Source: Plasmopara viticola (taxonomy: Eukaryota > Oomycota > Peronosporomycetes > Peronosporales > Peronosporaceae). Taken from it: a stretch of DNA of 64,000 nucleotides. Under the pieces are notes generated by a model that ran no database searches, had not been told where the DNA came from, and worked only from the letters and a program-made list of their open reading frames with translations. Positions 13,942-26,408 of the stretch are shown piece after piece (within the stretch, counting starts at the first letter, position 1; each line of letters starts with the position of its first letter). Location of the stretch: assembly GCA_001695595.3 (NCBI GenBank), contig MBPM02000009.1:1116001-1180000 (forward strand), given 5' to 3'. The translations under genes were made by a program, and so were the position numbers.

Positions 13942-15546
13942 AATCTTGTGGCTCACAACTCAAGGCACAGACTCAAAAATTGTGGCAAACACAGCCTTTG
14001 TTGTAGTTGCAAGCGTAGGCATCGAGTTCAGTTTAGTGCAGTGGTTCATGTGGAAGCCTAGACAGCTGTTTCAAGAGTCTGCTTGGTCATTGCAAAATGA
14101 CCCGGCCGATCGGCAGTCTACTTTGGTGTACAATTTATATCTTGATGCCTAATTAGACTTCGTTATGACCATACTGGATTTAGGCATATTTTCAAGAGTG
14201 ATAGATGCCATCAATCCTCTCTTGTTAAGCGCGATCAAATAGCTAGCGGAGAAGGTCTAACGGGTCATTAAATATAGTCTGATTTTTTGTGCTAGAATTT
14301 GGCTTTCGATAAAAAGCCTTAAGAGAAGGGTGACTCTGGTGCACGTTAGGTACCCTACCGGCATTGACAATGGTTTGCTCAGTGAGACTTTTAAAATGAT
14401 ACCGAATCAGACATAGTCCTGGCCAAAATGGCAGAATTAGCTTAAGCGCACATAAAGAATATTTGGTAGAATGACGGTCGAGCTTGCACATAACAATGCG
14501 GCTCACACATCTACAGGTTTTTCATTCTTATATGAATGTGGGCTGAGGCACCCTAGAATGTCGCCGACTCTTCATATCACGAAAGCTTCGGCAAAAAAAG
14601 GGGTAGGATCTCAAGAACATTTTCTTCCGGTGCCTCGCTAATATAAATCACAACTGCAATCAACGGCTTCAAAGTAAACGACTTGATTAACACCAAAAGG
14701 ATATTTAACCGACAACGTATAGATGTCTGAATATAATCAGCGAAAGAAGGGCTGCGATCTAGATATACAAAAGATATTTATAAGAGGGATTTAATCTTTA
14801 AGAAGCTACATAAAAATACGTCCGCCCAAAACCTAAGTTATATATGTCCAATGAAATGAAAAATGGTTCGTCGAGCCTCAATAATTCGAAAAAAGCATAG
14901 ATTGGTGTGCACTATCGGCCTTCTCACGAATTTGCTAACAAATTTAATCTCATGTAAGGCGTCGTAATAGGGCTAGTCTTGGGATTCAGTTTCTTACTTT
15001 GGAAGGTATATCGCATACTTTACCCCGCTAATTAAATTAAGCCGACTTCCGACGACTTTTTGTACGAATTCAACATAAGAAATTTAAGAAGACTAGGCCT
15101 TTCCTTCAGTTCTCTCTGACATCATCGTGCCACGTCAAGCTCGTCGAATTTTAGTGTGCCTTAGCCCATTTACTAGTAAGGTGGAAAACCCATCAATGTC
15201 TGAGCCGCATCGTTGAGTGCAAACATAACTATAGAGAGCTTACGGCATACAAATGTGGCTCATAGTGCGCAAGGTATCCTCCAGCACACTGTTGACCCAC
15301 TCCTTCGACCATCTGTTTTTGGAAGGCCTGTTTTAAACATAAGCAAAGGGGCTCCCACTAATTGAGACATCGTCTGCCAAAATGCTGCGATAAATCAAGG
15401 AAACTGTTGTGCTCAAAAGGCCACATTACTTTCTATTTACGATTCCATACACACCTTTTATGCTTGTATCTCAGTTTGATTGACTGAAGCAGTAGTCAAA
15501 TGTATTGTCTTGCTTTGGGGGCGTTATGCCCGTGTTCTAAAAAATT
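13942..15546. other. Gene-poor stretch
   Basis: Short, motif-free open frames on both strands only; the longest is 87 codons at 14243-14506 (minus). No gene, RNA or repeat could be supported. Confidence 0.4.
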
Positions 15547-15843
15547 TTGGGCAAGCCAAACACGAAGTCGAGGCCAATGGCTTCAGCAATTCGCCGATGT
15601 GAACGGAATTTGGGAAGAATTCAACGTGTGAGCCGGGTTCGACACTCAGGCCGTTTCCACAGGTCCACAGGTCCTCACATCTACTTGTACACGTGGATCG
15701 ACAATATTGTTGTGGCGGCCGATTTTTTTAAAATGACCGCTAATCGGAAAATCATGTCGCTGGGGAGTTGCCACTCCTCAGTCAACAGGCGTAAGACCAA
15801 ACTGCAGCGTCTACCTTCGGCGCCTTTTGACCCTCGGGGCTAG
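15547..15843 (+). pseudogene. Possible Ty1/Copia reverse transcriptase remnant
   Basis: A 98-codon open frame contains YLYTWIDNIVVAAD, which resembles the catalytic YVDD..VAA strand of Copia reverse transcriptases, with the second catalytic Asp replaced by Asn. Sequence around it is not clearly Copia-like and the next frames are broken. The resemblance is short and could be chance; a decayed retroelement is the best guess. Confidence 0.25.
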
Positions 15844-16442
15844 CGGCACTTCCGTGTAACGTGTGCAGTGAGACAAAGGCCCCAATCGAGCCGTATACAA
15901 GCGATAAGCGAAGTCTTCGGGATAAATATCACTCCTTTGAGCTTCGCCAGTCATATAGCGCACACCAACTGATATCAAGCTCTACACTTCCTTTTTTTAG
16001 ATTTACATTCAATCATTGAAACTTTAATTTGTACTTAAACCACGTTCAAGAGATATCTTTGTAGCGTATACAATAAAAACAAGAGTTTACCTTAACAAAA
16101 TGCAATTCATCTGTAAGACGTGCGCTCACATGAAAGATCGCAGGATGTCTGTCTAATCGGAACATGTATGTCACTTTACACCATGTATGTGGACATTTTT
16201 GAGCAAGAGATTCAGTTGAGCTCATAAGATATGAATATGCTCTGAGTAATGTCAATGCTTGTAGGCGATAGATTGACGAAAAGGCCTTAATTAGGTCTCT
16301 TAATCTAAGGTCTGTGTAGGAAGGAAGTCCAACAAATAAGAATTGGTAAGGGTGGGATAATTCTTATTAAGAGGTACTAGCACCATTCATACACGATATT
16401 AAATCTTGCAGTCCGATCCTAAAAGGTTGCATTAAATGTGGA
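15844..16442. other. Upstream region of the secreted EGF-like protein
   Basis: No coding feature is apparent. The interval directly precedes the start of the secreted protein gene and should hold its promoter, but I see no good match to the oomycete initiator consensus. Confidence 0.35.
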
Positions 16443-19172
16443 ATGCGGTGGCTTTTTTCGTTGCTAGTGTGGACATTGTGCTTATATTGCACCGATGCAG
16501 CAATCACATTGGCATCTATTACCCCAGCATCTTTGAATGCTGGCGTGACGGGAGCAGTGAATGTGGCTTTCACAACGGGCACCACTATTCCAGTAGGTGG
16601 GGTGATCGTAGTGACATTCCCCTCTACTTTCTATGTGGACTCCTCGTCAGTCCTCTCGAATCCAATGGGCTTTGATCCATCAAGTACAATAGCAGTAACA
16701 GTCGCTACTGGCGTGGTTACAATTACAATTGCAGCGACAGATGCTCCGGCTGGAGCCGTCTCCTTCACGCTTGACAGTATCTCGAACCCAGGTAAGGCCC
16801 ATTTGCGTCTTTGGTACAAGTACTATGACACCACCCCCTCGTGATAATCTTCAAAGGTCTAGGAGTATCAGCAAGCTACTCGATTCGCACCAAAAGTGCT
16901 GGCGGAACGATCCTCGAGTCGACAACAGTACCCGGCTCTACATTCAGCATATGGACCATGTTCCATTCTGCAACGGTGACCGCTGCTTCTTTACTTGCTG
17001 GCAGGACAACAGCGTACACGGTCACCTTGACAACTGATGTCATGCTACGTGTTGGGAGTGCAATTGGGCTCGAATTCCCCATACTCAGTGATAGCACGAT
17101 CGTCATCGATAGTGCTTCTCTTGACGGATTGGTAGGCATTGATGCAGCCTCAATGGTGCTGCGACTTTCACCTCCATATGTGATCCTCACAATTGCGGGC
17201 CAAGATATCGCCGCTGGTGACACCGTGTCGATTACATACAGCAACATTATCAACCCAGCAGCTGTATCGACGTCACCTTTTTACGTTGATACGCGGCATC
17301 CAAGTGGTGCCATTTTCCAAGTCAGCTCTGCCACAAATTCATTGAGCTTTACAAGCACAACACTTGCCTCAGCGACGATCACACCAGCCTCGTATTGGGC
17401 CGGCGTCAAGACGGCTTTCAACGTAGTGTTTGCCAACCTGGCATACATACCTTCTGGAAGTCAAGTGGAGGTGACATTTCCATCTCGCTTTGATATTAGT
17501 GACGCTTCCATTAGCCATAGCTCAAATCTGCCTACGCAAGGTACTGCGCTATCGCTCGTAGGCTCAAATGTTGCAAGAATCACGCTAGGGAACACTGCAG
17601 TGTTCCCTGGAGTCGAACGCACACTATTGCTTCAAGGCATTATCAATCCTGGCACTTCTTGCGACCAATTTATTGTCGAATATTGCACAACTACATGGGA
17701 GTCGTACACAGTGACCATTCGCGACAGTGGCGGCAACGTGTTTGAAATCCTGTCGACAGTTGCAGGCACACCCATTGTTAAGAAGCCGCTGCTGTTCGGC
17801 CGAATTCGTCCATTGCTCAAGACTCCAAACACCCTGACAACAGCAACCGTGACACTCAATACCGAGACGACAACTCCCTTGGGTGGATACATCGAGGTGG
17901 AGTTTCCGAGTGATTACAGTGTGGGGTCCAGTACGATCACAGCAAGTTCGTTCTCTAGAATTCATAGTGCTAGCCATGTCGTGACGTCCACGTCGAGGTC
18001 CGTGAAGCTACAGATAGGAGGCGCAGATGTTCCAGCGACCACGGGCATTTCGTTTACGGTCGACAAGGTTACTACACCTTCAAATCATGCGGTCGGAATG
18101 TTTGTTGTGCGTACTCGAGACGTCGGTGGCAATACGATTGAAGAGAGCAGCACTATAAGTGGAGAAGGGTGTTTGTACAAGAACGACTGTAGTGGTCATG
18201 GCACGTGCACACTGCTTTCAAAACGTTGTCTGTGCGACACAGGCTGGGGGGCACCGGCGGACATAACCGAGTACAGGTCACCAGACTGCTCTACTCGTGA
18301 GTCTCGTGCTTTTACGTGTCAAGTGATTTGTTGATCTAATGAAGCGTAGGTGTTTGTCCGTCACATTATGCTTGGAGTTCCATTCCGTCAAGCCCCACGG
18401 TGGCTCACGATGTCCTCGTCGAATGCTCTGGCATGGGCGTCTGTGATCGGCGTGCTGGAACTTGCACGTGCTTTCCAGGTTTTGAGGGGTCTGCGTGTGA
18501 ACGGAGTACGCTTCTTTGTTAAGAAAATATGCTGCGTTTGAGCTAGCCTATGACTGATGTTGTGTGATAGTGGGTTGCCCGAACGACTGCTCTAATCGAG
18601 GAGTTTGCCTTAGCATGCGCGATATGGCAGCCGCCAAGAACGCCCTACCCATCGCTCCACCGACAATCTATGATCATGATTCAGTACGTCGTTTTTTCAA
18701 AGCTTCGTTATAAAAGCAGCTAAGACTTTTCGATAATCTTCTTGCAGTTTTCCAGCACTTGGGATTCCAACAGGATTTATGGCTGCGTTTGCGATTCAAG
18801 TTGGGCGGTCGGGACAGCAAGTGGTGAGCTCCAAGCCACGGAATACTTTGGTGCAGACTGCTCGAAACGTACGTTTGACCTTCCTCGCATACATTATTGC
18901 TGCATAAGCCTATCACCAAATCAACGTGTTGAATTACTCGATCACCTTTAACAGGCCACTGCCCTACGGGCAACGACCCTGACACGGCTGCAGACGAAAC
19001 GAATTGTCAGGGAAAAGTAGCGCCCGGGGGCGCTGCTGTAGGTGCCGCTGGGAATAAATGCCTTGTCGAGTGCTCCAATCGTGGCGTATGCGACTACAAA
19101 GTGGGCATCTGCACTTGTTTTCAAGGATACACAGGGTACGTCTGCCAGACACGCGACAACCTTGCCAATTAG
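16443..19172 (+). CDS. Secreted surface protein with four repeated beta-modules and EGF-like repeats
   Basis: Six exons: 16443-16791, 16857-18296, 18350-18505, 18571-18683, 18748-18868 and 18955-19172; introns 53-86 bp, all frames agree; about 798 aa. Residues 1-19 form a signal peptide (MRWLFSLLVWTLCLYCTDA). Residues about 20-560 hold four related modules of ~130 residues, each with a TPAS/LLAG-like start, a FPS-type strand (VTFPSTFYV, LEFPILSD, VTFPSRFDI, VEFPSDYSV) and a NPG/NPA-type end. Cysteine-rich EGF-like units follow (CSGHGTC, CSGMGVC, CSNRGVC twice), with an oomycete-typical DMAAAKNAL..IYGCVCDSSW segment. The last unit is completed by CTCFQGYTGYVCQ before the stop. Likely extracellular adhesion or wall protein; the exact role is unknown. 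It is convergent with NAGS, 122 bp apart. Confidence 0.85.
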
Positions 19173-19294
19173 CGTCTCACAACGGCAAGGATAAGGAATC
19201 AAACAGCTCCCTTCGTCGACAAATATTGCTCTGCGTTTAAATAATTGGCAACTTTCTACTCAAACTCGATACGTTAGATCAGTAGTCAATCGAG

Positions 19295-20989
19295 TCATTC
19301 CATTTGAAGCAACAGCTCCTTCTCATCCAAAGCTCTATCGGTACTAATATCGCAAATGTAGACCTTCGACTTGCGCTTAAGATCAACCTTAGAAAGCTTG
19401 GACGGTGGCAAGTCGTGTACTGTTGCCTCCACAAAGCCGCGCTCTAAAAACCAGTGTGCCGTTCGCGTTGTCATCACAAACAGCTTTGTGACGCCCATGG
19501 CTGATGCCTTGCGCATAATGTAGCCGAGCATTGCATTTCCCTTGCCAAAGTTGCGGTACGCCGGATCGACGGCTACGCAGCCCATCTCAGCAAAATTGTT
19601 TTCGTACGGCTGGAGCGTACAGCAAGCAATCACAGCACCGTCACGCTCTACGACCGTAAATGTGTCAACGTTGCTCTCAATCTGCTCTTGATCACGCGAG
19701 ACGAGTACGTCTTCGTCCAGCAATGGCTGAATGAGGCGCATGATGCTCACGATGTCATTCGTTGTAGCCATACGAAGGCCTTCGTACATATGCTTTGTAA
19801 TCATAAGACCCAAGCCATCGCGAGTGAATAGTTCTTGTAATAAACCGCCATCCACGTGTCGGTTGACAAGATGCGAGCGCTTTACTCCATTAACGCAAGC
19901 CTTGATGGACTCTTTTAGATAGAGCAAATAGTCTCCACTCACATTCGGGTTCTGTTGTGCCAGCTCTACATATTGTTGAGCTTGATCAATCACGAGAGTT
20001 TGTACGACTGAGTTTGACCGCGAATCAATCAATTCTTCTCCATTATGCATAAAGATCAGTTTGGCACTTTCCAGCTGAATCGCACACTTGCTCGCCACCT
20101 GTTCCGAGAGGCAATTAAAGACCTCACCGCTGGCACTATATCCAATGCTTGAAATCAAGACAATATCGCCGCCGTCGAGCGCAGTGCGTACTTTATCGAC
20201 ATTCAGTCGTCGCATCTCTCCTGTGTTTTTAAAATCCACTCCTCCTCGAACACCCACTGGTTGAGCCGTGATAAAGTTACCAGATGCAATATTGATCGTC
20301 CTAGTACGTCCAGGCGAATTCACAATTCCTCGACCGAGATAACTTTCAATCTGAAAACGTACCGAGCCTGCTGCATCCATGGCACACTGAAGCTCCATGG
20401 GTCCAGTGATGCGGATACCACAATCAAATCGTTGCGACAGCTTCCGCAGCGACAATTGTCGATTCAGTTGCGGTCGTGAGCCCGAAACCAGCACGATTTT
20501 GACCCCAAAAGTATTTAGCAGTGCAATATCGTGCATGACAGCGCCAAAGAGGCTGGACTCGACGAGCTGTCCCGGCAGATGGATGACCATTGTAGTGCCG
20601 CGGTGGACGTTTATGTAGGGCGACATGTCTCGGAACATGGTGGTGAAGGAGGACGGACCTATAGTGGCACTGCGACCTTCGGTCGGTAGAGCTTTTCGCA
20701 CACGAAGACACTCGGACGGGACCATAGGCAAGAAGTCAGAGTAAGTACTCTGTTGGTCATCGGACGGCGGAGTTTGTCCAGCAGGACCTAAGTTATGCCC
20801 GTACCCGGCATGTCCAAAGCCGTTGCCAGCGCTAAATTCACTACCCACGGGTGCAGTAGGAGCTGCCGCCTGTAGCACGGCTCGTGCGGACATGAAGACG
20901 CGCAATGTGCCCAAACTTGAGCGCGAGCGGCCACAGGTAGACTGAAAGAGCAGCTTACGCGAAAGCAAAGTACCGGAACGGAACCACAT
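19295..20989 (-). CDS. NAGS: N-acetylglutamate synthase, ArgA type
   Basis: Single-exon gene of 564 aa. It makes N-acetylglutamate from glutamate and acetyl-CoA, the first step of arginine biosynthesis. Residues 1-40 are rich in Arg/Ser/Leu without acids, fitting a mitochondrial presequence. Residues ~116-390 form the amino-acid kinase-like domain, with ArgA-type stretches such as IVLVSGSRPQLN and DIVLISSIGYSASGE. Residues ~405-545 form a GNAT domain with the acetyl-CoA loop RNFGKGNAML near 479-488, followed by FLERGF. The order kinase-like then GNAT, with a full GNAT loop, separates it from plain acetylglutamate kinases. The frame is intact. A long Gly/Pro/Ser linker (about 41-100) precedes the first domain. 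Confidence 0.95.
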   Translation of the reverse strand: MWFRSGTLLSRKLLFQSTCGRSRSSLGTLRVFMSARAVLQAAAPTAPVGSEFSAGNGFGHAGYGHNLGPAGQTPPSDDQQSTYSDFLPMVPSECLRVRKALPTEGRSATIGPSSFTTMFRDMSPYINVHRGTTMVIHLPGQLVESSLFGAVMHDIALLNTFGVKIVLVSGSRPQLNRQLSLRKLSQRFDCGIRITGPMELQCAMDAAGSVRFQIESYLGRGIVNSPGRTRTINIASGNFITAQPVGVRGGVDFKNTGEMRRLNVDKVRTALDGGDIVLISSIGYSASGEVFNCLSEQVASKCAIQLESAKLIFMHNGEELIDSRSNSVVQTLVIDQAQQYVELAQQNPNVSGDYLLYLKESIKACVNGVKRSHLVNRHVDGGLLQELFTRDGLGLMITKHMYEGLRMATTNDIVSIMRLIQPLLDEDVLVSRDQEQIESNVDTFTVVERDGAVIACCTLQPYENNFAEMGCVAVDPAYRNFGKGNAMLGYIMRKASAMGVTKLFVMTTRTAHWFLERGFVEATVHDLPPSKLSKVDLKRKSKVYICDISTDRALDEKELLLQME

Positions 20990-22805
20990 GAGGCTCTGGA
21001 GTGCGAAGATGGTGTAAGGAAATAGCTTTTGGTCACGGCTTGGCGAGTGCGAGTGTGCAAGTGTGCTGGACGGTACCTAACATTCGAGCGCTCCCAGCTC
21101 AGCAAAACCACCCGAAATGGCCAGCATCATGGTGTTTGATACGCACGACAAATCGAGGTTTTATGATGAAAAAGAGGACGATTGTTGACCGGAAAGTGGC
21201 TGGATTAATGATGCACTATGAAAGGACAAGTCGATAGGAAAGTGCCGAAGACTCGTTACACATCCGTTTTCTCACGTTGACGAGATTTTATTGATACCCG
21301 CGTCTGGGTGTGCAAAGACGTCATCCGCACGAGAAGAAGGTATCGTCCATTTCGTAGGTGAATCTCTGCAATGGGAGATAAGATTAGCAAGATAGCCGGA
21401 TATTACTAGCCACTGACGTTGGTCTTTGCTCTCCTGCTTACGGCGTAGAAAGTCATGCTAAGCTACAGGACAGTTTTTTTACACCACTACTTGATTTTCT
21501 TGAGCATTCTATCATTATCAATTCAAGAAACAGTGTAAGTTATTGCCTACCTTCCACTGATTTAACGCATTGCCGACAAAGAGGTGAAAAGTCTTAACCA
21601 TTTCTGATACCATCCGCTCCGTCTCACATGCATGGAAAACTTGGTTAGCAATGCATAAATGTACGTGATGCACGCTTACTACGGTGACTTGCTTGGCGCC
21701 GGAGTTTGAAGAATAGATAAATCTGTAGATAAGTTGAGGTAATCATCATTAATAGATTGCGGGTAGAAAGGATGGAGAGCCTAAGCTTGAAGTGAAGAAG
21801 GATGGACAGAAATGTATCTACTGCTTTAGATCAGATTGCCAAACGAAGTAAATCAATAAGAACTTTAGCTTATGAGGGTGGATTCATTTATTGAAGTGAC
21901 GCTACTAGCACTCCGCTTACAAAACAACGCAAACTTGGAAAACTCTTTGTAAAAAAACTTTCTAGTGCAATTGGTAGTTCTCTACAATATACTAAACACG
22001 GTACTTGAGAAGGACAAGCGGATTGGTCCACAAACTAGCAGATTCGTCAGTTTTCGTAATAAATGACTAAGAACTCCTTAAAAAGAGCATAACAGAATAT
22101 GGCATAAAACACGCAAAAAAGAGTGTCGACCTAAATTTGCGACGTTGGACTCTATTACTGTAAGAGATCACATTAATGATTGTGAGATGTCGTAAAGGAA
22201 CGATGTTCGAACTGAGGCCAGTAAATCATTGCATACGTATGAACTCGGTTGGTACACTCTGAAGAAAAGATTTGCATGGGTGCATTGCGTACCGACGTGC
22301 TCTGGCTTTGTTGATGATGTAACTCCTTGAAAGCGATACAATATCGCCAAGTCACGTAAGTACAATTTTCGTCGTTAAAATTCTGGCGAATATGTACTGA
22401 CGGGGGAGGGGTCGTGATAAAGATATCTCTAAACGTAATAGGGAACGATTTAGCGTTTAATGTTCAAAAAGACAGTCACAAGGAAGTGCAGAGCGGCTAT
22501 CTAGCGTCGGACGACGGGATATCAATCCGAGCCTTGTCATAGACAGCATGTGTGCTTTATACTTACAATATAAGTTCCATGGATGTCGACGACTGACTTC
22601 TGTTGAAGGGGTCACTATCGACTTACGCTTTGACACATGTACTACAGATCAGCACGAAACGGCTCGTACCTTTTAAATAAAGATGTAGTGCACGTTACGG
22701 CAAGATTGGGCCCCCTGCTTTACTACACACTCTACATAGAAGTGCTGCTTACCTTAAGGACTGAAGAGCGCCGGAGGCAGCCGCTGTTGCTTCGCCCCTA
22801 CGTGT
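20990..22805. other. Intergenic, no gene seen
   Basis: The first ~150 bp upstream of NAGS must hold its promoter, but no strong initiator match is seen. The remainder has only short frames without motifs. Confidence 0.4.
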
Positions 22806-23235
22806 TTACTCCTCCACCACCGTGTGACCACACTTGAGATTGCTCTCGAAATTAACTTCGCCGATCAGGAGCGGCTTCTTTTCTTTTCGTTGATTCTGAT
22901 CCTTGAGAACAAGATGGACTTCTTTGCCCATGTGATCCACGAGCTTTGAGATTGAATCGACTGCCGCGCATCTCAGCATGAGATCTTTGAGCTGCGAAAA
23001 AAGTGGCTTTTCTTTGCAATAATAGACCGCCAACACAAAGCGCAAAGTTGCAGCCTTACGACCGATGCAGTCGTGACTTTTGGCACAATCGGTCAAAGTA
23101 TGGCCATCAATGCTGGACTTGCCAGCAAGGTGGATTGCAAGGACAACGCTTTGCAAAGGTGCCAAATACACCTCAAGACTTCTTAAGGTACTCGGGGTCC
23201 TGATGATCGAAGTATTTCCTTAGATGTCTAACCAT
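22806..23235 (-). pseudogene. Hypothetical conserved-looking gene with a frameshift
   Basis: A frame starting at 23235 (MVRHLRKYFDHQDPEYLKKS) stops at about 23176, but the sequence continues smoothly in another frame as LEVYLAPLQSVVLAIHLAGK for a further ~120 codons to a stop at 22806. The join lies at about 23178-23185. Codon use is less AT-rich than the flanks. The protein would be ~140 aa, mixed helical with a Lys-rich C-terminal third (QNQRKEKKPLL). More exons may lie upstream. I do not recognise the family. Either a one-base sequence error or a true break would explain it. Confidence 0.4.
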
Positions 23236-25715
23236 AAGATGCATCGATATCGTCTTGGAGAGATAGCTGACCCATGTCTTTGCAGGCAATAAAACAAAGT
23301 TTAGTTTGTCTTTAAAATAATCAAACATACCCTTTTGATGGTATTAGCAAAGTTATATTATTGTAATAAGACATTTGTATGCCCTATTTTGTGCCTCTCT
23401 ATGATTTTTTTGTCTCTGCTTTTTGTGCGCGGATACAATCGCATACCTAACCCCGCTGAATTCTTTCAGTCGACTTTTTTTTGCGTAGTTCGGTATCTGA
23501 TTCCGTAAAAAAGTTGGTCTCATATCAATACCTGAGAAAAAATTGTTTTCGATGACTCTCTTCCACCTATCTATGATACCTTTGTGCTTCAAAAAGCTGA
23601 TCAAAACGAGTGCCTCCGCCCGATTACTTAATAATATGTGAAGCCAATCGATGCGTAAACGCATTGTTGAGTTAAATCATAAATAGGTTATTGTCACACA
23701 ACTGTGGCGCCTCAGCTTTTATACTGCACAGAGCGTCCGCTAGAGCACAATTGACTCTTTTTGTCTGACTACTTGCCTTTGAATGGTCTGTTGTAGACAT
23801 CGCTTCAGTCGTGGGACAACATTTGCCAAAACTTCGCTTTCAGCCTTGTCCGACACCGTAGTGTCCAAAATGCCATGTTATTTAGATAGCATGTCCAAAT
23901 ACAGTCACGATGTTATTGGACAGCTTTACTTGCTAAAGAAGGTACTGAATGTAGCATCTTCCTCAGGCGGCACTATGCCGAATTTTGTTATTCCTGACGG
24001 GCTAAAGGCGAAGTCAAGGCTGTTGGTTCCAGCAATTCGTGAGTGTTGGCAGAATCGGTGAAGCAGCCGATGTATGAGCCGCGGGTTTGACCATCTGGTA
24101 GGCTCTACAGGTACTCTCAATCTTGGCCGTACGTAAATGTTAAGGCGGCCAAGAAAAACAATTTTCCATTAGCTAAGATGACCACAATTGGCGAGTCATG
24201 CACCTCTGAAAGTAAATTTATCCTGTATTCTATGCCGGTCGAAGCATCAGCTCGGGCTGGATCCTCCAGATCCACCTTAAAGTGAAGCAAAATCATAGCG
24301 ATGCAACCAGGATCGCTGCCGTAGTGACTTAAATCACTTTTCTTGCGACGAAAAATTGCGTGAAAGGCTTTAAATTGGCATTCGCTATATATGTCCAAAT
24401 ACGTAGCGTTCAAATTAAAAGGAATGCCAGTCTCTCCAATGAGCGTGGATGTATGGAACATCTTAGTATGCGTCGTTCGTCATCAGATCTTTTAACCCCG
24501 CTGGTGTGTACCAATAAACCAATATTGGTTCTGCACGAAAGCCTACCGACAAGTATATTAAGTCTGCCAAGCTTCAATTAAAGGAAGCTAATTTGAAATA
24601 AAATGATTGTCGTCTTGCCATTTTTTTAGACACGCGATGCGTATTTACTGCCATCGCTAGAAACGCATGGATTTCTAAAATCAGGCATGAACCTTAAGAA
24701 ATACTTTCGGAACTTCGACTGTGCGTACTTCACAGAAAGATGTCATGGATAGGGGCAACTGCAACCGGCAACTCCATTTTACCTCAACAAGAGAAACGTA
24801 ATTCTTCTAAAATCTACTCATCAGGCTCAGTGTAGTCGGAAACGTAGCCAACGACGCTAATTCTCGTATGGTCTGGCTAATTTGAAACAACTACCTACAA
24901 AAGGTTTTTATTAATTGATGATGTGCAAAGCATCCCAGTGCTGAATCTTCGAGCACCAATCAGTCTTTTCTTCGATACTCACAAAGATATCGTTGTAAAT
25001 GCTCGCTTTTGCGCATACTGGGTTCTAAGATGGCCAGCTCTTTTTTTGATGAACAAATTTGTGGGACCGATACGATTGACTTCAATCTTGAGTATATTAT
25101 AAGCAGGCAAAATCGCCAATTTTGAGTGGCAATTTCCTCGACACCATAACTCACTTACAACGCTATGAGCTAGCATCCCCTACAAGCGATGAAAATTTTT
25201 TAATCTACAGGCTTCAAAATTTTTGTGCATTTGGACCTAGGCGACCAAGACGTCCACTAATTCTCTAATGCACGCAAAAGAAGAGGAAAGGTTCGAAACC
25301 CTGTCCTCTCCAGGATTTTAGCATAAGATCATTTTTCTCACGGAATTAGTTCTCCGACTTCGCAAACTCTCGTCTGAACATAACTTGCAAGACAAGCGCT
25401 GCGATTGTATTTGACCAAAATGGGAAAATGGGATTTCTTAGCAAAGATTAAGAAAAAATTTAAATGTGTTATTTTAAGGGATCATTGATTGTTGGATACT
25501 ATGAGCCTACGGTTATATGGACGAGTTTGGTATTTTTATTTTAATAACATTTCTTTCTCAGGTCTTTTGTGATCCTAGAAAAGTTTAAGTCATCAAAGTT
25601 CTCGACAAGTTGTCGACAAATTCAGCTTTGATGTGAATCGTCGTAAAGGGTTCTGTCATCCTAGGATCACGTATCTTACATTAATTCTAAAGATCCTTAA
25701 AACCGCTTGCAAGTG

Positions 25716-26408
25716 TTACTTTTGCGCTCGAACTTGATAATAAGGCTGTTCTGGGTGGCCAAGCGTTAGACAATAGTGCTTAAAGCCATGACTCTTCAAA
25801 TTACAAGGTGGAAAACGCTTACTTAAATGATGTGCGCTCCTGCGGCCGAAGCTCACTCTGAAGGGAAGCAACAAATCCACGCAGTCGAAAATCTTCGCTT
25901 TGAGACGCACGGCGGCTAATCCGACTGTGAAGTTCATGAGTCCCATGAGCAAAGTAGCTTCTCTTTCTCGCAAGGAATTCAAGGGTCCGGGATCGCATTG
26001 AAGAGTTTGCTGCCTGATTGGTAAGGCTGACCCTGAGATACATCTCAAGCGCGTACCCTCGGTAGCACAGGGGTCAAGAATCTTTTTGGAGAAAGAGCAA
26101 GGCAAAAGCGAAAGCGTCATCTTACGACGAATCTGAGCCTCCAACATCAGTGAAACTTCTCTGTCGAGTGTGTTGTGAAGTGAAATTGCTCTAATAGGTA
26201 CCAGGACCCTCGTATGAAACGGTGCAATACCAAAGTAAAGAAAACTGATTAAACCGCTCCAGCACGACTCCCGGAATACATTACAATCTGTTATCAGAAG
26301 CATAAGACATTTTGTATGCAAGTCGCTGTCCTTCAACCGTAATGCAGGGTATGACAAGAGTGACTCAATTCTTGCGCTCGCAGCGCCCACCTTCAGCGTC
26401 TGGCTCAA
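25716..26408 (-). CDS. Unidentified 230-codon open frame
   Basis: This is the longest uninterrupted frame in the 21-29 kb region, much longer than its neighbours. It has hydrophobic stretches (LISFLYFGIAPF; TLLMGLMNFTVGLAAVRLKA) and many Arg/Lys/Ser residues but no motif I recognise and no clear presequence. Such a composition can also arise antisense to a former gene. No splice-supported extension was found. Treat as possible gene or chance frame. Confidence 0.2.
   Translation of the reverse strand: MSQTLKVGAASARIESLLSYPALRLKDSDLHTKCLMLLITDCNVFRESCWSGLISFLYFGIAPFHTRVLVPIRAISLHNTLDREVSLMLEAQIRRKMTLSLLPCSFSKKILDPCATEGTRLRCISGSALPIRQQTLQCDPGPLNSLREREATLLMGLMNFTVGLAAVRLKAKIFDCVDLLLPFRVSFGRRSAHHLSKRFPPCNLKSHGFKHYCLTLGHPEQPYYQVRAQK

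Noticed and set aside
25288..25312. AGGTTCGAAACCCT resembling a tRNA T-arm, with GTCCTCTCCA after it
   Set aside because: No matching acceptor 5' strand, D-arm or anticodon stem could be found upstream at tRNA or long-arm tRNA spacing.
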